Assembly (NCBI RefSeq): GCF_003112515.1
Contig: NZ_BEVZ01000004.1
Span: 620,001 to 684,000 of the forward strand
DNA from: Streptomyces fragilis
GTDB lineage: Bacteria > Actinomycetota > Actinomycetes > Streptomycetales > Streptomycetaceae
Reading direction: 5' to 3'
DNA: 64,000 nucleotides
Position numbers and translations under genes: made by a program. This document shows positions 54,601 through 62,284 of the stretch, one piece after another. Position 1 is the stretch's first letter, and each line of letters opens with the position of its first letter. The notes below the pieces were generated by a model. That model worked only from the letters and a program-made list of their open reading frames with translations. It did no database searches and was not told the DNA's origin.

Positions 54601-54726
54601 CCGCGGCGGCCGCGACCCGGCGGGAAGCCGGAAGGCGACCCGCCCGGTGCGCGCGGGATCGCCCGGTTCGAAGACCGCTGCACACCGCGTCAGCTCCGCC
54701 GCCTGGCTCCCCGTCAACCACACCAT
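51637..54726 (-). CDS. SNF2/HepA-type helicase
   Basis: 1029 residues. The N-terminal half holds a SNF2-associated domain and a collagen-like GGP repeat (residues about 258-281, DNA 53884-53955). The ATPase core is from about 590: LRDYQLRGLTWLHRL, DDMGLGKTVQLIALHLL (Walker A), VVADEAQHVKN (Walker B), ALTGTPVENNLSELW, then the second RecA domain with FTQYVTMARLLERHL and the end motif ATDRAHRIGQTRPVQVHRMI. It remodels protein-DNA or protein-RNA complexes. Coupled to the SWIM gene. ATG at 54724-54726. Confidence 0.95.
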   Translation of the reverse strand: MVWLTGSQAAELTRCAAVFEPGDPARTGRVAFRLPAGSRPPRNPAGERGWARLVVRDDGGRLVLRTVPVLRLTVADALPVLALARRRASDTAPDAAPGTAPGTAPRSASAPDPAAARDDGDAAPHPATAFWGGVLALALRLLARERALPGVSPGGYDTWRAGPFDTEDVERLRELVAAAPAEAVAAPDSDVTALVRGFLDAVADTLPRTPAAPVATGRAAFAATEPQYVPQLRAWADEISAGVDSGVRVSLQIEIVDPGGPGGPGGPGGPGGPGDPGGPGGAPTTRLVPRAHSLADPTVAMDADALFAGADHALGPAAQVDMVRALRRAADVWPPLERLLPVPGALDLSARELRELLGAAGDRLAAHGVEVVRPPGSETGVLTARAVVGSGQADGADLGALFGGARGDHAGPVQLTWQLCLDDDPLTEEETAEVTAVVEAGGSAVRLRGRWLLIGDAPARTVREKGGLRPLTAVEALAAALTGGTEVRGAEVSVLPDEQLVEIARSLTAPGRGDDSGLVEPPAALTATLRDYQLRGLTWLHRLTSLGFGGCLADDMGLGKTVQLIALHLLRRGCDKEAGGPTLVVCPASLLGNWEREVKRFAPGVPVRRHHGPGRTLEGVEDGFVLTTYGTMRLDAAQLAAVRWDLVVADEAQHVKNAYSSTAKALRRIGGDAVRIALTGTPVENNLSELWAILDWTTPGLLGGHARFRRRWIARIDAERGGRLDRSDRSDRDGTAAARPATGPGELPAAEQLAALVSPFLLRRRKSDPGIAPELPPKTETDRPVPLTAEQATLYRAQVERAMARIRAAGEQKGGDGAFARAGMVLRLLTSLKQICNHPAQFLREDPAEARLTGRSGKLELLDELLGTILAEDGAALVFTQYVTMARLLERHLAARGIPALLLHGGTPVAERERLVRRFQDGEAPVFLLSLKAAGTGLNLTRADHVVHYDRWWNPAVEAQATDRAHRIGQTRPVQVHRMIVEGTVEDRIAALLEAKKELADAVLGSGEQVLARLSDDELADLVALRSTE
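53884..53955. repeat. 9-bp coding repeat (collagen-like Gly-Gly-Pro run)
   Basis: Eight or so 9-bp units close to GGGGCCTCC, encoding Pro-Gly-Gly triplets with one or two Asp substitutions on the minus strand. It sits in the N-terminal region of the SNF2 protein, away from the ATPase core. Confidence 0.85.
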
Positions 54727-54782
54727 GCGCACAGTCTCCCTCAGGGTGAACGGCGCGCCCGGCGCGTCGGCATCGACCGTTT

Positions 54783-55808
54783 CTACTGGATGCTCCACCG
54801 GTGGGGGTGGCCGGGGTCCCCGGGGCAGGCGAAGACGTTGAGTTCGCCCCAGCGCCCGAACACCACCTGGGTGGGTGAGGCGTGCGGGTGCGGCGGCAGA
54901 CCGGCGTCCTCCACCGGCCGCCAGCTGACGGTGCCGTCCCATTCACCGGAATCCACGGTGAGCAGCAGCTCCATGGGTGTGGCGCACACCTGGCAGTCCA
55001 TGGGATACGGGTCGGTCGTGTGCCAGGAGGCGTACCCGCCGGCCCGCCATCCGGGTGGGACGGAGAGGTCGTACTGGTACCGGGGGATGTCGGGCGTCTC
55101 GTCGCCGTGGTCGCCGTCCGGCCCGCGGTCCGTCCAGGGCTGCTCGACGGTCTGCTCCTCGGCCTCCTCCTCGCGCTCGTCCTCCCAGGCGTCGAGCCGT
55201 TCGCACAGCTCCTCGGGCAGGCACCCGGCGAAGGGGTAGGTGACGACCTGCTCGGGGTGCAGGACGCAGGGCTCCGGCACGTACCCGTCGAAGCCGACCA
55301 CCTCGGGCTCCGGCTGGGGGTCGGCGACCTCGGCCCCGGCGGCCTCGGCGGAGTGCCGCCAGTGCACGTGGACCTTCGTCCCGTGACCGGACCGGCCGTG
55401 TGCGTCGAAGGGGCAGGCGAAGAGCTGGAGCAGGTCCGCGCCGTCGGGTCCCGGGCGCAGGTCGGGCACGTCCCGGCGGTAGAGCTGGGCCAGCGCGATC
55501 ATCGGCACCGGGTGGTCGTCGGGCAGGTCGAGCAGACGGCGCCTGTCCTGCGGGCCGAGTGAGCCGCCGTCACCCCGGCGGGCGCGGCGGACGTCCCGCG
55601 TGCGGTACCCGGTGCCGCGGTCGTGCGGTTCGGTGCAGACCGGCCACGCCTCGCCCGTCGGCCACAGCAGCGGGCCGCCCACCGAGCTGTCCGCCACGGT
55701 GGGCGCGCCGGGGCGGGGGTGCAGCCGGGTGGTGGTGCCCCGGTACGCGGCGAGCTCCGGGAAGACGGCCTCGACGTCCAGCGGGCGCGGCGGGGTGGTT
55801 CTGGTCAT
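54783..55808 (-). CDS. DUF1963-like protein
   Basis: 341 residues. The N-terminal part (SVGGPLLWPTGEAWPVC, MIALAQLYRRDVPDLRPGPDGADLLQLFACPF) resembles DUF1963/YwqG proteins, which have no defined activity. The middle has acidic runs. The C-terminus contains Cys pairs (DCQVCATPMELLL, FACPGDPGHPHRW) that could bind zinc. ATG at 55806-55808. It ends 56 bases before the SNF2 gene on the same strand and may be part of that operon. Confidence 0.8.
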   Translation of the reverse strand: MTRTTPPRPLDVEAVFPELAAYRGTTTRLHPRPGAPTVADSSVGGPLLWPTGEAWPVCTEPHDRGTGYRTRDVRRARRGDGGSLGPQDRRRLLDLPDDHPVPMIALAQLYRRDVPDLRPGPDGADLLQLFACPFDAHGRSGHGTKVHVHWRHSAEAAGAEVADPQPEPEVVGFDGYVPEPCVLHPEQVVTYPFAGCLPEELCERLDAWEDEREEEAEEQTVEQPWTDRGPDGDHGDETPDIPRYQYDLSVPPGWRAGGYASWHTTDPYPMDCQVCATPMELLLTVDSGEWDGTVSWRPVEDAGLPPHPHASPTQVVFGRWGELNVFACPGDPGHPHRWSIQ

Positions 55809-55934
55809 GACCACGACTCTAGTGAGGCGGACGAGGCCGGGGGGACCGGTCCGTGATGCCGGTCCGGCCTCCGCCCCGACGTCCCCTCCCGCCCCGCCCC
55901 GGCCGGCCCGGTCGACCCGCGCCGGCCCCCGTTC

Positions 55935-56426
55935 TCAGCGGGGGGATACGACGTTGCCGCCGGCCGCCGTGCCGCCCTGGCGCTGGTGGACCAGCGCGTC
56001 GCGGATCTCCTGCAGGACCTCCAGCTCGGTGACGGTCACCGGGTCCTGTGTCCGCCGCTCCAGCGCCTCCTTGGCCTTGCGGCGGGCCGCCTGGCGGGCC
56101 AGCACCCGCGACATCGGCAGGACCATCAGGAAGTAGACGACCGCCGCGGTGATCAGGAAGGTCAGCGTCGCGCTGAGCACCAGACCCCACATGATCTCGA
56201 CGCCCTGCCCCTTCTTCGTGCAGTCCCCCTTGATGCAGGTGCTGTACTGCGCGAGATCCATCGTGCCGAAGGCGCCGACGAGGGGATTGATCACGCCCTC
56301 GACGATCTTGTTCACGATGTTCGTGAACGCGGCGCCGATCACCACCGCGACCGCCAGGTCGATCACGTTGCCCCGCATCAGGAAGGCCTTGAAGCCCTCC
56401 AGCACGCTGACCTTCTCCTCGCTCAC
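55935..56426 (-). CDS. mscL: Large-conductance mechanosensitive channel
   Basis: 163 residues. Two membrane helices: GFKAFLMRGNVIDLAVAVVIGAAFTNIVNKIVEGVINPLVG and LVLSATLTFLITAAVVYFLMVLPM; cytoplasmic helix with DPVTVTELEVLQEIRDAL. Opens under hypo-osmotic stress to release solutes. The periplasmic loop contains two Cys (STCIKGDCTKKG), which could form a disulfide; this is uncommon. GTG at 56424-56426 with GGAAGGGGCC upstream. Confidence 0.96.
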   Translation of the reverse strand: MSEEKVSVLEGFKAFLMRGNVIDLAVAVVIGAAFTNIVNKIVEGVINPLVGAFGTMDLAQYSTCIKGDCTKKGQGVEIMWGLVLSATLTFLITAAVVYFLMVLPMSRVLARQAARRKAKEALERRTQDPVTVTELEVLQEIRDALVHQRQGGTAAGGNVVSPR

Positions 56427-56599
56427 CCGAGGCCCCTTCCGTACCGAACCGGTCGGCACGCATGCCGCCGTCGACCAACACAACGATCCTGAACACTAGG
56501 GGGCGAGCGTCAACCCGCCGCAATCCGTGCGCTCGATCGGGGCATCCCGCAGGTCCACGCACCCCGGACCCCGCCCGCGGGGGCCGGCATCATGCGCCC

Positions 56600-57181
56600 A
56601 TGCCCTTCCTCGTCGATCACGCCCTTCCTCCCGGGCCCCTCCTGCCCGGCGGCCAGCCCACGATGCCCGGCGGCGCCGCCGGGACGGTGCTGAGGCCGTG
56701 GAAGGAGACGGACGCGGCCGCCCTGGCGGAGGTGTTCCGCGACCCGGTGATCCAGCGGTGGCACCTGCGGCGCGTCGAGTCCCTCGACGAGGCCCGCGAA
56801 TGGATCGCCGGCTGGCGCCACGCCTGGGCCCACGGGACGGCGGTGCACTGGGCGGTGGCGGACGCGCACGACGACACCCTGCTCGCACGCGTCTGCCTGC
56901 AGCGCTACGACCGGCACCTGGGGCAGGCTGAGATCTCCTACTGGACCGCCCCGACCGCCCGCGGGAAGGGCGTCTGCCCCGCAGCCGTCACCGCCGCCAC
57001 TCACTGGGCGCTGGGGGAAGCCGGCTTCGCGCGGCTGGAGCTGCAGCACTCGACCGCCAACCCGGCGTCCTGCCGGGTCGCCGAGAAGACGGGCTACGCC
57101 CTGGAGGGGATCCGCCGCCGCGCCATGCGGCACCTCGACGGTCCGCACGACATGCACCTGCACGCCCGCGTGAAGCCGTGA
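56600..57181 (+). CDS. GNAT family N-acetyltransferase
   Basis: 193 residues. GNAT fold of the ribosomal-protein/RimJ type: RPWKETDAAALAEVFRDP, EISYWTAPTARGKGVCPAAVTAATHWALGEAGFARLELQHSTANPASCRVAEKTGYALEGIRRR. The acetyl-CoA loop TARGKG is present. The acceptor is unknown. ATG at 56600; the longer frame begins in poorly coding DNA. Confidence 0.9.
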   Translation: MPFLVDHALPPGPLLPGGQPTMPGGAAGTVLRPWKETDAAALAEVFRDPVIQRWHLRRVESLDEAREWIAGWRHAWAHGTAVHWAVADAHDDTLLARVCLQRYDRHLGQAEISYWTAPTARGKGVCPAAVTAATHWALGEAGFARLELQHSTANPASCRVAEKTGYALEGIRRRAMRHLDGPHDMHLHARVKP

Positions 57182-57539
57182 GGTGGTGGGGAAAGAACAT
57201 CGGGCCGGGGACCGGAGGGGGCGTCGCCGTCGTGCGGTTCGAACGCCGCACACGCCCCGTCCGGCACACCCGGCCACGACGGTGATCTCCTCGTTGCCGG
57301 AACTCCGCGGTTCATGCCCGCAAAACGGAACCGGATTTCCCGGATAGCGGGACCGGCGCCCGAATCCGGCCAGGACGGGGAAAACCGTCACCCGTTCGGG
57401 GGACGGTTGGAACTCACGCATTTCGACGCTCGTTGGCGGAACAAGCGTCGAACTCCTGTGGGCGGCAGGGTGCCGGACAGGGGCTCTGCGATAGGCGCGG
57501 GGTCGTTCCGGCCCCGCCTGCGTGGAGGGAGTACCGACC
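57182..57539. promoter_or_regulatory. Upstream region of the 595-residue gene with an ECF-type promoter
   Basis: 358 bases without a gene. GGAAC at 57409-57413 followed 18 bases later by GTT (57432-57434), or 17 by CGTT, fits promoters of extracytoplasmic-function sigma factors such as SigR or SigE of Streptomyces. The region 57280-57420 is more A/T-rich than usual. No other candidate was found. Confidence 0.45.
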
Positions 57540-59327
57540 GTGACGGACCGCAGTGACCATCCACTCGCCCACAGAACGGTACTGACCGTTCCCGATGCCG
57601 AGACGCTCTTCGAGGACGTGCGGCGCACCAGTGCCCGGTGGCTGCTGGGCAGGTACGGCGCCGCGCCGCTGGAGCCCGGCCGGCACCGTCTGGACCCGGC
57701 CACGGTGCTGACCAACCACACGGCACGCCTCCCCGAGGGCACCGAACGCGCGATACGCCTGCAGCTGCTGGAGGAGAAGGAGGAGGCGGTCTGGCGCACC
57801 ACCATCACCGCGCTGGCCTCGGAGGACATGGCCGCGGTGTCGGTGGGCCTGGAGGTGTTCCCCGACGAGGGTGCGCGGCCACGGGCGGGGCGGCCCAAGC
57901 TGGTGCGGGACCTGGTGGCGGCCCTGCGGCCGGAGGACGGGTCGGCCCGGCTCACGCTGGACGCGCAGTGCGTGGAGGCGGGCGGCGTCGAGACGCTGAT
58001 GGACGTGCTCTGCGACCCGGAGCGCCGGCTGCCCGTCGTGGTGGCCGCCGACCCGGTGCGGTCACCCGTCGACGGGCTGTGGTCGGAGCGGCTGGAGCGG
58101 ATCGTCCGGCAGGCCGCGGGAGCCGCCTCGCTGTACCGGCTGGCCGACCTGGAGGCGGTGGACGCCTTCCGGGAGGCGATAGGCGAGGACCACGGGGTGG
58201 CCCCGGGGGCCGTGCGCACCTACCTGACCGATGTCGACCCCGCCTGGGGCAAGGACGCCTCGCGGCACCGCTTCCTGACCGCCGCCCGGATGTGCGACGC
58301 GGGGGACCGCGCCTGGTTCGGCATGGTGCGCGCCGTGCAGCGCCTGTCCACCGCGGCGCCGCTGCCCCGGCCGTTGCGGAGGGTGCTCTTCCCCGACGAG
58401 ACCGCGCGGCGGCACGGCGGCCGGGAGCGCGGGCGCGGCGACGGGCGGCCCGCCGCCGTCCCGGTCCTGCCACCGCCCCACGCGCAGCCGCCCAACTCGC
58501 CTCCGCCGGTCACACCGCCGCCGGACACTCCGCTGCCGGACACTCCGCTGCCGGATCCGGACGAGGCGATGCGGCTGCGCACGGAGGCCGAGGAGCTGCG
58601 GGCCGAACTCGAGCAGGCCCGCGAGGAGTTGCGGCAGGCCAGGCTGGACGCGGAGCTGTCCGCGCGCAGTCTTGCGGCGCTGGAGGAGCAGCGGGACCGG
58701 GCCGTCTCCCAGGCCGAGGAGGACATGGAGACGGCGCTGCGGGCGATGGACGGCGAGGAGGCCGCCCGGGCGGAGGTCTACGTCCTGCGCGAGCGGCTGT
58801 GCGAGGAGGGCCGGTACGAGGAGACGGTCGTCAAGGAGGCGGCCGGCGCCCCCGACTCGTTCGCCATGGTGTGGGAGCGCCTGGACTCCCTGGACGGCGT
58901 CCTGGTCACGGCGGACGCCCAGCGGGCCCTGGAGCTCGACGACGCCCAGCGGGGCCACATCTGGGCGGCCAAGGCGTGGAAGGGGCTGCGGGCCCTCGAC
59001 GCCTACGCCAAGGCCGCGAAGGACGGCTTCAAGGGCGGCTTCTACCAGTACTGCTCCTCGCCGCAGTCGGGCGGCGAGTGGCCGCGCAAGCAGGTGGCGC
59101 TGGTCGAGTCGGAGACGACCATGAACCGGTGGGGCGAGGAGCGGATCTTCCCGGTGCCGACGGGGGTCGACGCCTCGGGCAGGGCGGAGATGCAGTCGCA
59201 CCTGAAGATCGACAGCAAGGGGAGCACCTCGCCGCGCGTGTACTTCCTGGACGACACCAAGGGCATCACGGGCCGGGTGATCGTCGGGTACATAGGCGCG
59301 CACCTGACCAACACGCGGACCAACTGA
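57540..59327 (+). CDS. Uncharacterised 595-residue three-part protein
   Basis: GTG at 57540 with GGAGGGA nine bases upstream. Residues 1-280 form a compact alpha/beta region with LPVVVAADPVRSP, LYRLADLEAVDAF and GAVRTYLTDVDPAWG. About 300-340 is a Pro-rich linker with two direct PDTPLPDTPLPD units. About 342-425 is a strong coiled coil (RLRTEAEELRAELEQAREELRQARLDAEL). Residues 430-595 form a second globular domain: IWAAKAWKGLRALDAYAKAAKDGFKGGFYQYCSS, WPRKQVALVESETTMNRWGEERIFPVP, LKIDSKGSTSPRVYFLDDT and VGYIGAHLTNTRTN. I recognise no family. The mixture of conserved aromatic, Lys/Glu and His/Asn residues in the C-terminal domain suggests an enzyme or nucleic-acid-binding domain, but this is inference. 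Confidence 0.85.
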   Translation: MTDRSDHPLAHRTVLTVPDAETLFEDVRRTSARWLLGRYGAAPLEPGRHRLDPATVLTNHTARLPEGTERAIRLQLLEEKEEAVWRTTITALASEDMAAVSVGLEVFPDEGARPRAGRPKLVRDLVAALRPEDGSARLTLDAQCVEAGGVETLMDVLCDPERRLPVVVAADPVRSPVDGLWSERLERIVRQAAGAASLYRLADLEAVDAFREAIGEDHGVAPGAVRTYLTDVDPAWGKDASRHRFLTAARMCDAGDRAWFGMVRAVQRLSTAAPLPRPLRRVLFPDETARRHGGRERGRGDGRPAAVPVLPPPHAQPPNSPPPVTPPPDTPLPDTPLPDPDEAMRLRTEAEELRAELEQAREELRQARLDAELSARSLAALEEQRDRAVSQAEEDMETALRAMDGEEAARAEVYVLRERLCEEGRYEETVVKEAAGAPDSFAMVWERLDSLDGVLVTADAQRALELDDAQRGHIWAAKAWKGLRALDAYAKAAKDGFKGGFYQYCSSPQSGGEWPRKQVALVESETTMNRWGEERIFPVPTGVDASGRAEMQSHLKIDSKGSTSPRVYFLDDTKGITGRVIVGYIGAHLTNTRTN

Positions 59328-59528
59328 CAGGAGCGCCGCTGCGGTTGGGCCGGAAGGGCCTGAACGAGGCGGCGCCGGACGGGGAGTCTGAGCGCCGGGA
59401 AGCGGGGCAGACGGAAGGCACGGGCGGCGGCCACGGCTTCAGGGACGCGGGGCCGCCGCCCGCCCGGGACGACGAGTACACAACGACGCGTACACACAAC
59501 GACCGACAACCGAACAAGGAGTGGCCCC

Positions 59529-59690
59529 ATGCTTGCGATAGCCGGTGCGGTGCTGTTCGTCATCGCCTTCCTGATCAACGCCACCGAGCTGGACACCAAC
59601 GCCGTGTTCAGCTCCGGCAACCTCACCCTGCTCGGCCTCGCAGCCGTCGCCCTGCACCTCGCGGGACTGGGCGGCCGCCGCACCCGCTGA
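59529..59690 (+). CDS. 53-residue two-helix membrane protein
   Basis: Too short for most gene finders but well supported: ATG at 59529 with AAGGAG eight bases upstream, high GC3, and two hydrophobic helices (LAIAGAVLFVIAFLIN and LTLLGLAAVALHLAGL) separated by ATELDTNAVFSSGN. Ends in GGRRTR, so both termini may be cytoplasmic. Function unknown; lies 200 bases downstream of the 595-residue gene. Confidence 0.75.
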   Translation: MLAIAGAVLFVIAFLINATELDTNAVFSSGNLTLLGLAAVALHLAGLGGRRTR

Positions 59691-59772
59691 CGCGGCACCT
59701 CGGCACCCCTGCCTTCGCGTCACGGCCCCGCCCGCCCCGCTCGGCCCGTCCTGTCACCGCCTCCCCGGCGGT

Positions 59773-60969
59773 TCAGGCGGCCAGCGCGTGCCGGGTGCGG
59801 GCCGTGACGCGCTTCGCCAGGCCGAGCGACAGCGCCGAGGCCGTCACGCCCGCGACCAGGGCCGTCCACCACAGCACCGCCGGACCGGCCGCCGTGTAGA
59901 GCAGGACGCCCACCGTCAGGGCGGTGAACCGGGCCACGCCCCACGTCCAGTTCAGCGCGCCCTGGTAGCGGCCGCGGGCGTGCGGCGGGGCCAGGTGTGA
60001 GACCACGGTGGCGCTGATGCCGGCCACCACCACCTCGCCCAGCGACCAGACCACCACCGAGACGACGAACCCCGCGACGCCGTCGGCCAGGCCCGTCATC
60101 GCCACTCCCACCGCGACCAGCACGCTGCCCGCCGCGTGCACGGACAGCTGGGGCAGGTGGGCGAGCCGGGTGGTCACCAGCGGCTGGAGCAGCACCACCA
60201 GCGCCGCGTTGACCGCGGCGAGCGTCCCGTAGACCGTGGGCGACAGCCCGCTCCCGCTGATCGCCAGCGGCAGCGCGGCCTCGGTGAGCGCGTACACGAA
60301 CGACTGGACGCCCAGTACGGGCAGCACCAGCAGCATCAGCCGGTCCCGCACCACGATGCCGTACCCGGCACCGGTCTCCTCCGATCCGTCCCCGCCGCGC
60401 GCCGCGGACCCGGTCTCCCGCAGGCGGGTCGCCACCACCAGGGCGTACGCCAGCATCGACGCGGCGTCGACGGCGAACAGCAGCCAGTACCCGTGCGCCG
60501 CCAGGAAACCGCCGAGCACGCCGGCGATCGAGGTGCCGATGTTGATCCCCCAGCCGAACAGCGCGTACGCCTGCCGCCGCCGCGGACCGTCCACCGAGTC
60601 GGCCATCAGCGCGTAGACGGCCGGGGAGACCATCGCGTTGGTGGCGCTGACCAGCAGGGCGGCCGCCGCCATGAGGGCGACGCCCGGCGCCAGGAAGAGC
60701 GCGCCCTGCGCGACCGCGGTGCCGACGAGCCCGATCAGCATGGTCGGGCGGCGGCCGATCCGGTCGGCGAGCAGCCCGCCCACGGCCGGTCCCAGCAGGC
60801 CGCCCGCCCCGAGCGCGCCGAGGATCAGCGAGGTCTGGGCGCCGGTGACGCCGCGGGAGGCCAGGAAGAAGACCAGGAAGGGCGTGACCATGCAGCCCAG
60901 CCGGTTGATGATCGTGCCCGCGAAGAGGGTCCGGACGGTCGCGGGGAGCCCGCGGAAGGTGGAGAACAT
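59773..60969 (-). CDS. MFS transporter (12-helix, DHA1-like)
   Basis: 398 residues and twelve predicted membrane helices. Motif A variant LLADRIGRRPTMLIG after helix 2; TPFLVFFLASRG in helix 1; GWGINIGTSIAGVLGGFLA in helix 5. Likely a drug or metabolite exporter. ATG at 60967-60969. Divergent from the ArsR/DUF5937 gene at 61099; the 129-bp gap is A/T-rich (ATTGATTAAGCTCAGACCG near 61005-61025) and probably holds both promoters and the operator, so the regulator likely controls this pump. Confidence 0.92.
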   Translation of the reverse strand: MFSTFRGLPATVRTLFAGTIINRLGCMVTPFLVFFLASRGVTGAQTSLILGALGAGGLLGPAVGGLLADRIGRRPTMLIGLVGTAVAQGALFLAPGVALMAAAALLVSATNAMVSPAVYALMADSVDGPRRRQAYALFGWGINIGTSIAGVLGGFLAAHGYWLLFAVDAASMLAYALVVATRLRETGSAARGGDGSEETGAGYGIVVRDRLMLLVLPVLGVQSFVYALTEAALPLAISGSGLSPTVYGTLAAVNAALVVLLQPLVTTRLAHLPQLSVHAAGSVLVAVGVAMTGLADGVAGFVVSVVVWSLGEVVVAGISATVVSHLAPPHARGRYQGALNWTWGVARFTALTVGVLLYTAAGPAVLWWTALVAGVTASALSLGLAKRVTARTRHALAA

Positions 60970-61098
60970 GTGAGGAGGTTGTCCCTGGTCACCGTCGTGT
61001 CCCTATTGATTAAGCTCAGACCGAATCCAACGGACTCGCGGGGACCGCACCGGTGATCGGACCGGTCCGGTCCGCCCGCGTGACGCGACGGGGGCTGC

Positions 61099-62094
61099 GT
61101 GGAAGCAGAGCTCACCTTCTCGGCGACGGACCTGGCGCAGACCCGCTTCGCCGTCTCCCCCATGTGGGAGGTGGTCACCAGCTTCCGGCTGCTGTCCGCC
61201 CGGACCGAGCCGCCGCCGCACCGCGGCTGGCTGGCCCAGGTGCGTCCGCGGGTCCGCGAGGCCGGGCTGGACCGGGGCTGGCTGGCCGCGCTGGTGCCGC
61301 CGCGGAACTATCTCGCCGACTTCCTCACGCCGCTGCCCGCCGCGCCGTTCGCCTCCCTGGCCGAGGAGCTCGACGCGATCCGCGGCACCGACCCGGCCCG
61401 GGTCCGGGCCGACGTGGCGTGCCTGCTGGACGCGGACCCCGAACCGCGGGCCGGGGTACGGCTGCGGCTGCTGGAGAGGGCCCCGGAGGCCGCCCTGGAC
61501 AAGCTCGCCGCGGAGATCGGGACCTACTGGGAGGTGGCGCTCGCGCCCTACTGGGCCCGCATCCGCAAGCTGCTGGAGGCCGACGTCTTCCACCGCGCCC
61601 GGCAGACCGCCGAGCACGGCTCCGCGCACGTCCTCAACGACCTGCACGACTCGGTGCGCTGGGACGACGGCGCGCTCCGGCTGCTGCGCCGTCAGGCCGG
61701 GTTCTCGCGTACCGGGTCCGGCCCGGGCCTGCTGCTCGTTCCCTCCGCCTTCACCTGGCCCGGACCGCTGACCCGCGCGGTGCCGCCCGAACCGCCGCAG
61801 GTCGCCTATCCCGCCCGCGGTGTGGGCCTGCTGTGGGAGGGGCGCACCACCGCCTCCACCGACGCGATCGCCGCCGTCCTCGGCCGCTCCCGCGCCCTCC
61901 TGCTGGCCGAGCTGGACGTCCCGGCCTCCACCACCGACCTCGCCCGCCACTGCGGCCTCTCCCCCGCCGGGGTCTCCCAGCACCTGACCGCGCTGCGTGA
62001 CGCCGGCCTGGTGACCGCCCACCGCAACGGCCGCCGGGTCCTCTACGCCCGCACCGCCGTCGCGGACGCCCTGCTGTGCCCCCCGGTAGCCTGA
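61099..62094 (+). CDS. ArsR-type regulator with DUF5937 domain (copy 2)
   Basis: 331 residues. DUF5937 module (LTFSATDLAQTRFAVSPMWEVVTSFRLL at the start, GTYWEVALAPYWARIRKLLEADVF in the middle) and C-terminal winged helix (TTDLARHCGLSPAGVSQHLTALRDAGLVTAHRNGRRVLYART). Same architecture as the gene at 16458-17447. GTG at 61099. No cysteines of the metal-sensing type are seen in the helix-turn-helix, so it probably senses an organic ligand. Confidence 0.9.
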   Translation: MEAELTFSATDLAQTRFAVSPMWEVVTSFRLLSARTEPPPHRGWLAQVRPRVREAGLDRGWLAALVPPRNYLADFLTPLPAAPFASLAEELDAIRGTDPARVRADVACLLDADPEPRAGVRLRLLERAPEAALDKLAAEIGTYWEVALAPYWARIRKLLEADVFHRARQTAEHGSAHVLNDLHDSVRWDDGALRLLRRQAGFSRTGSGPGLLLVPSAFTWPGPLTRAVPPEPPQVAYPARGVGLLWEGRTTASTDAIAAVLGRSRALLLAELDVPASTTDLARHCGLSPAGVSQHLTALRDAGLVTAHRNGRRVLYARTAVADALLCPPVA

Positions 62095-62284
62095 GAGGCC
62101 GTCCCGGCCCGTGCCGACCGCCGGACGGGCCGCTGCCCGGCACGTCCCCGCCGTCCGTGACACGCGTCACCCGAGGACGGCTCGAGGAATGCTCGCGTCC
62201 CGGCGCGAGTTGGACATCCGGGCACGGCACACGGTCGCCCCGTCACCAGCAGTGCACGCAGCACCCGCAGCACCCGGAGGATCC

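Noticed and set aside
54270-54841. Plus-strand frames opposite the 5' part of the SNF2 gene
   Set aside because: Arg/Gly-rich shadows of the minus-strand coding sequence without their own start signals.
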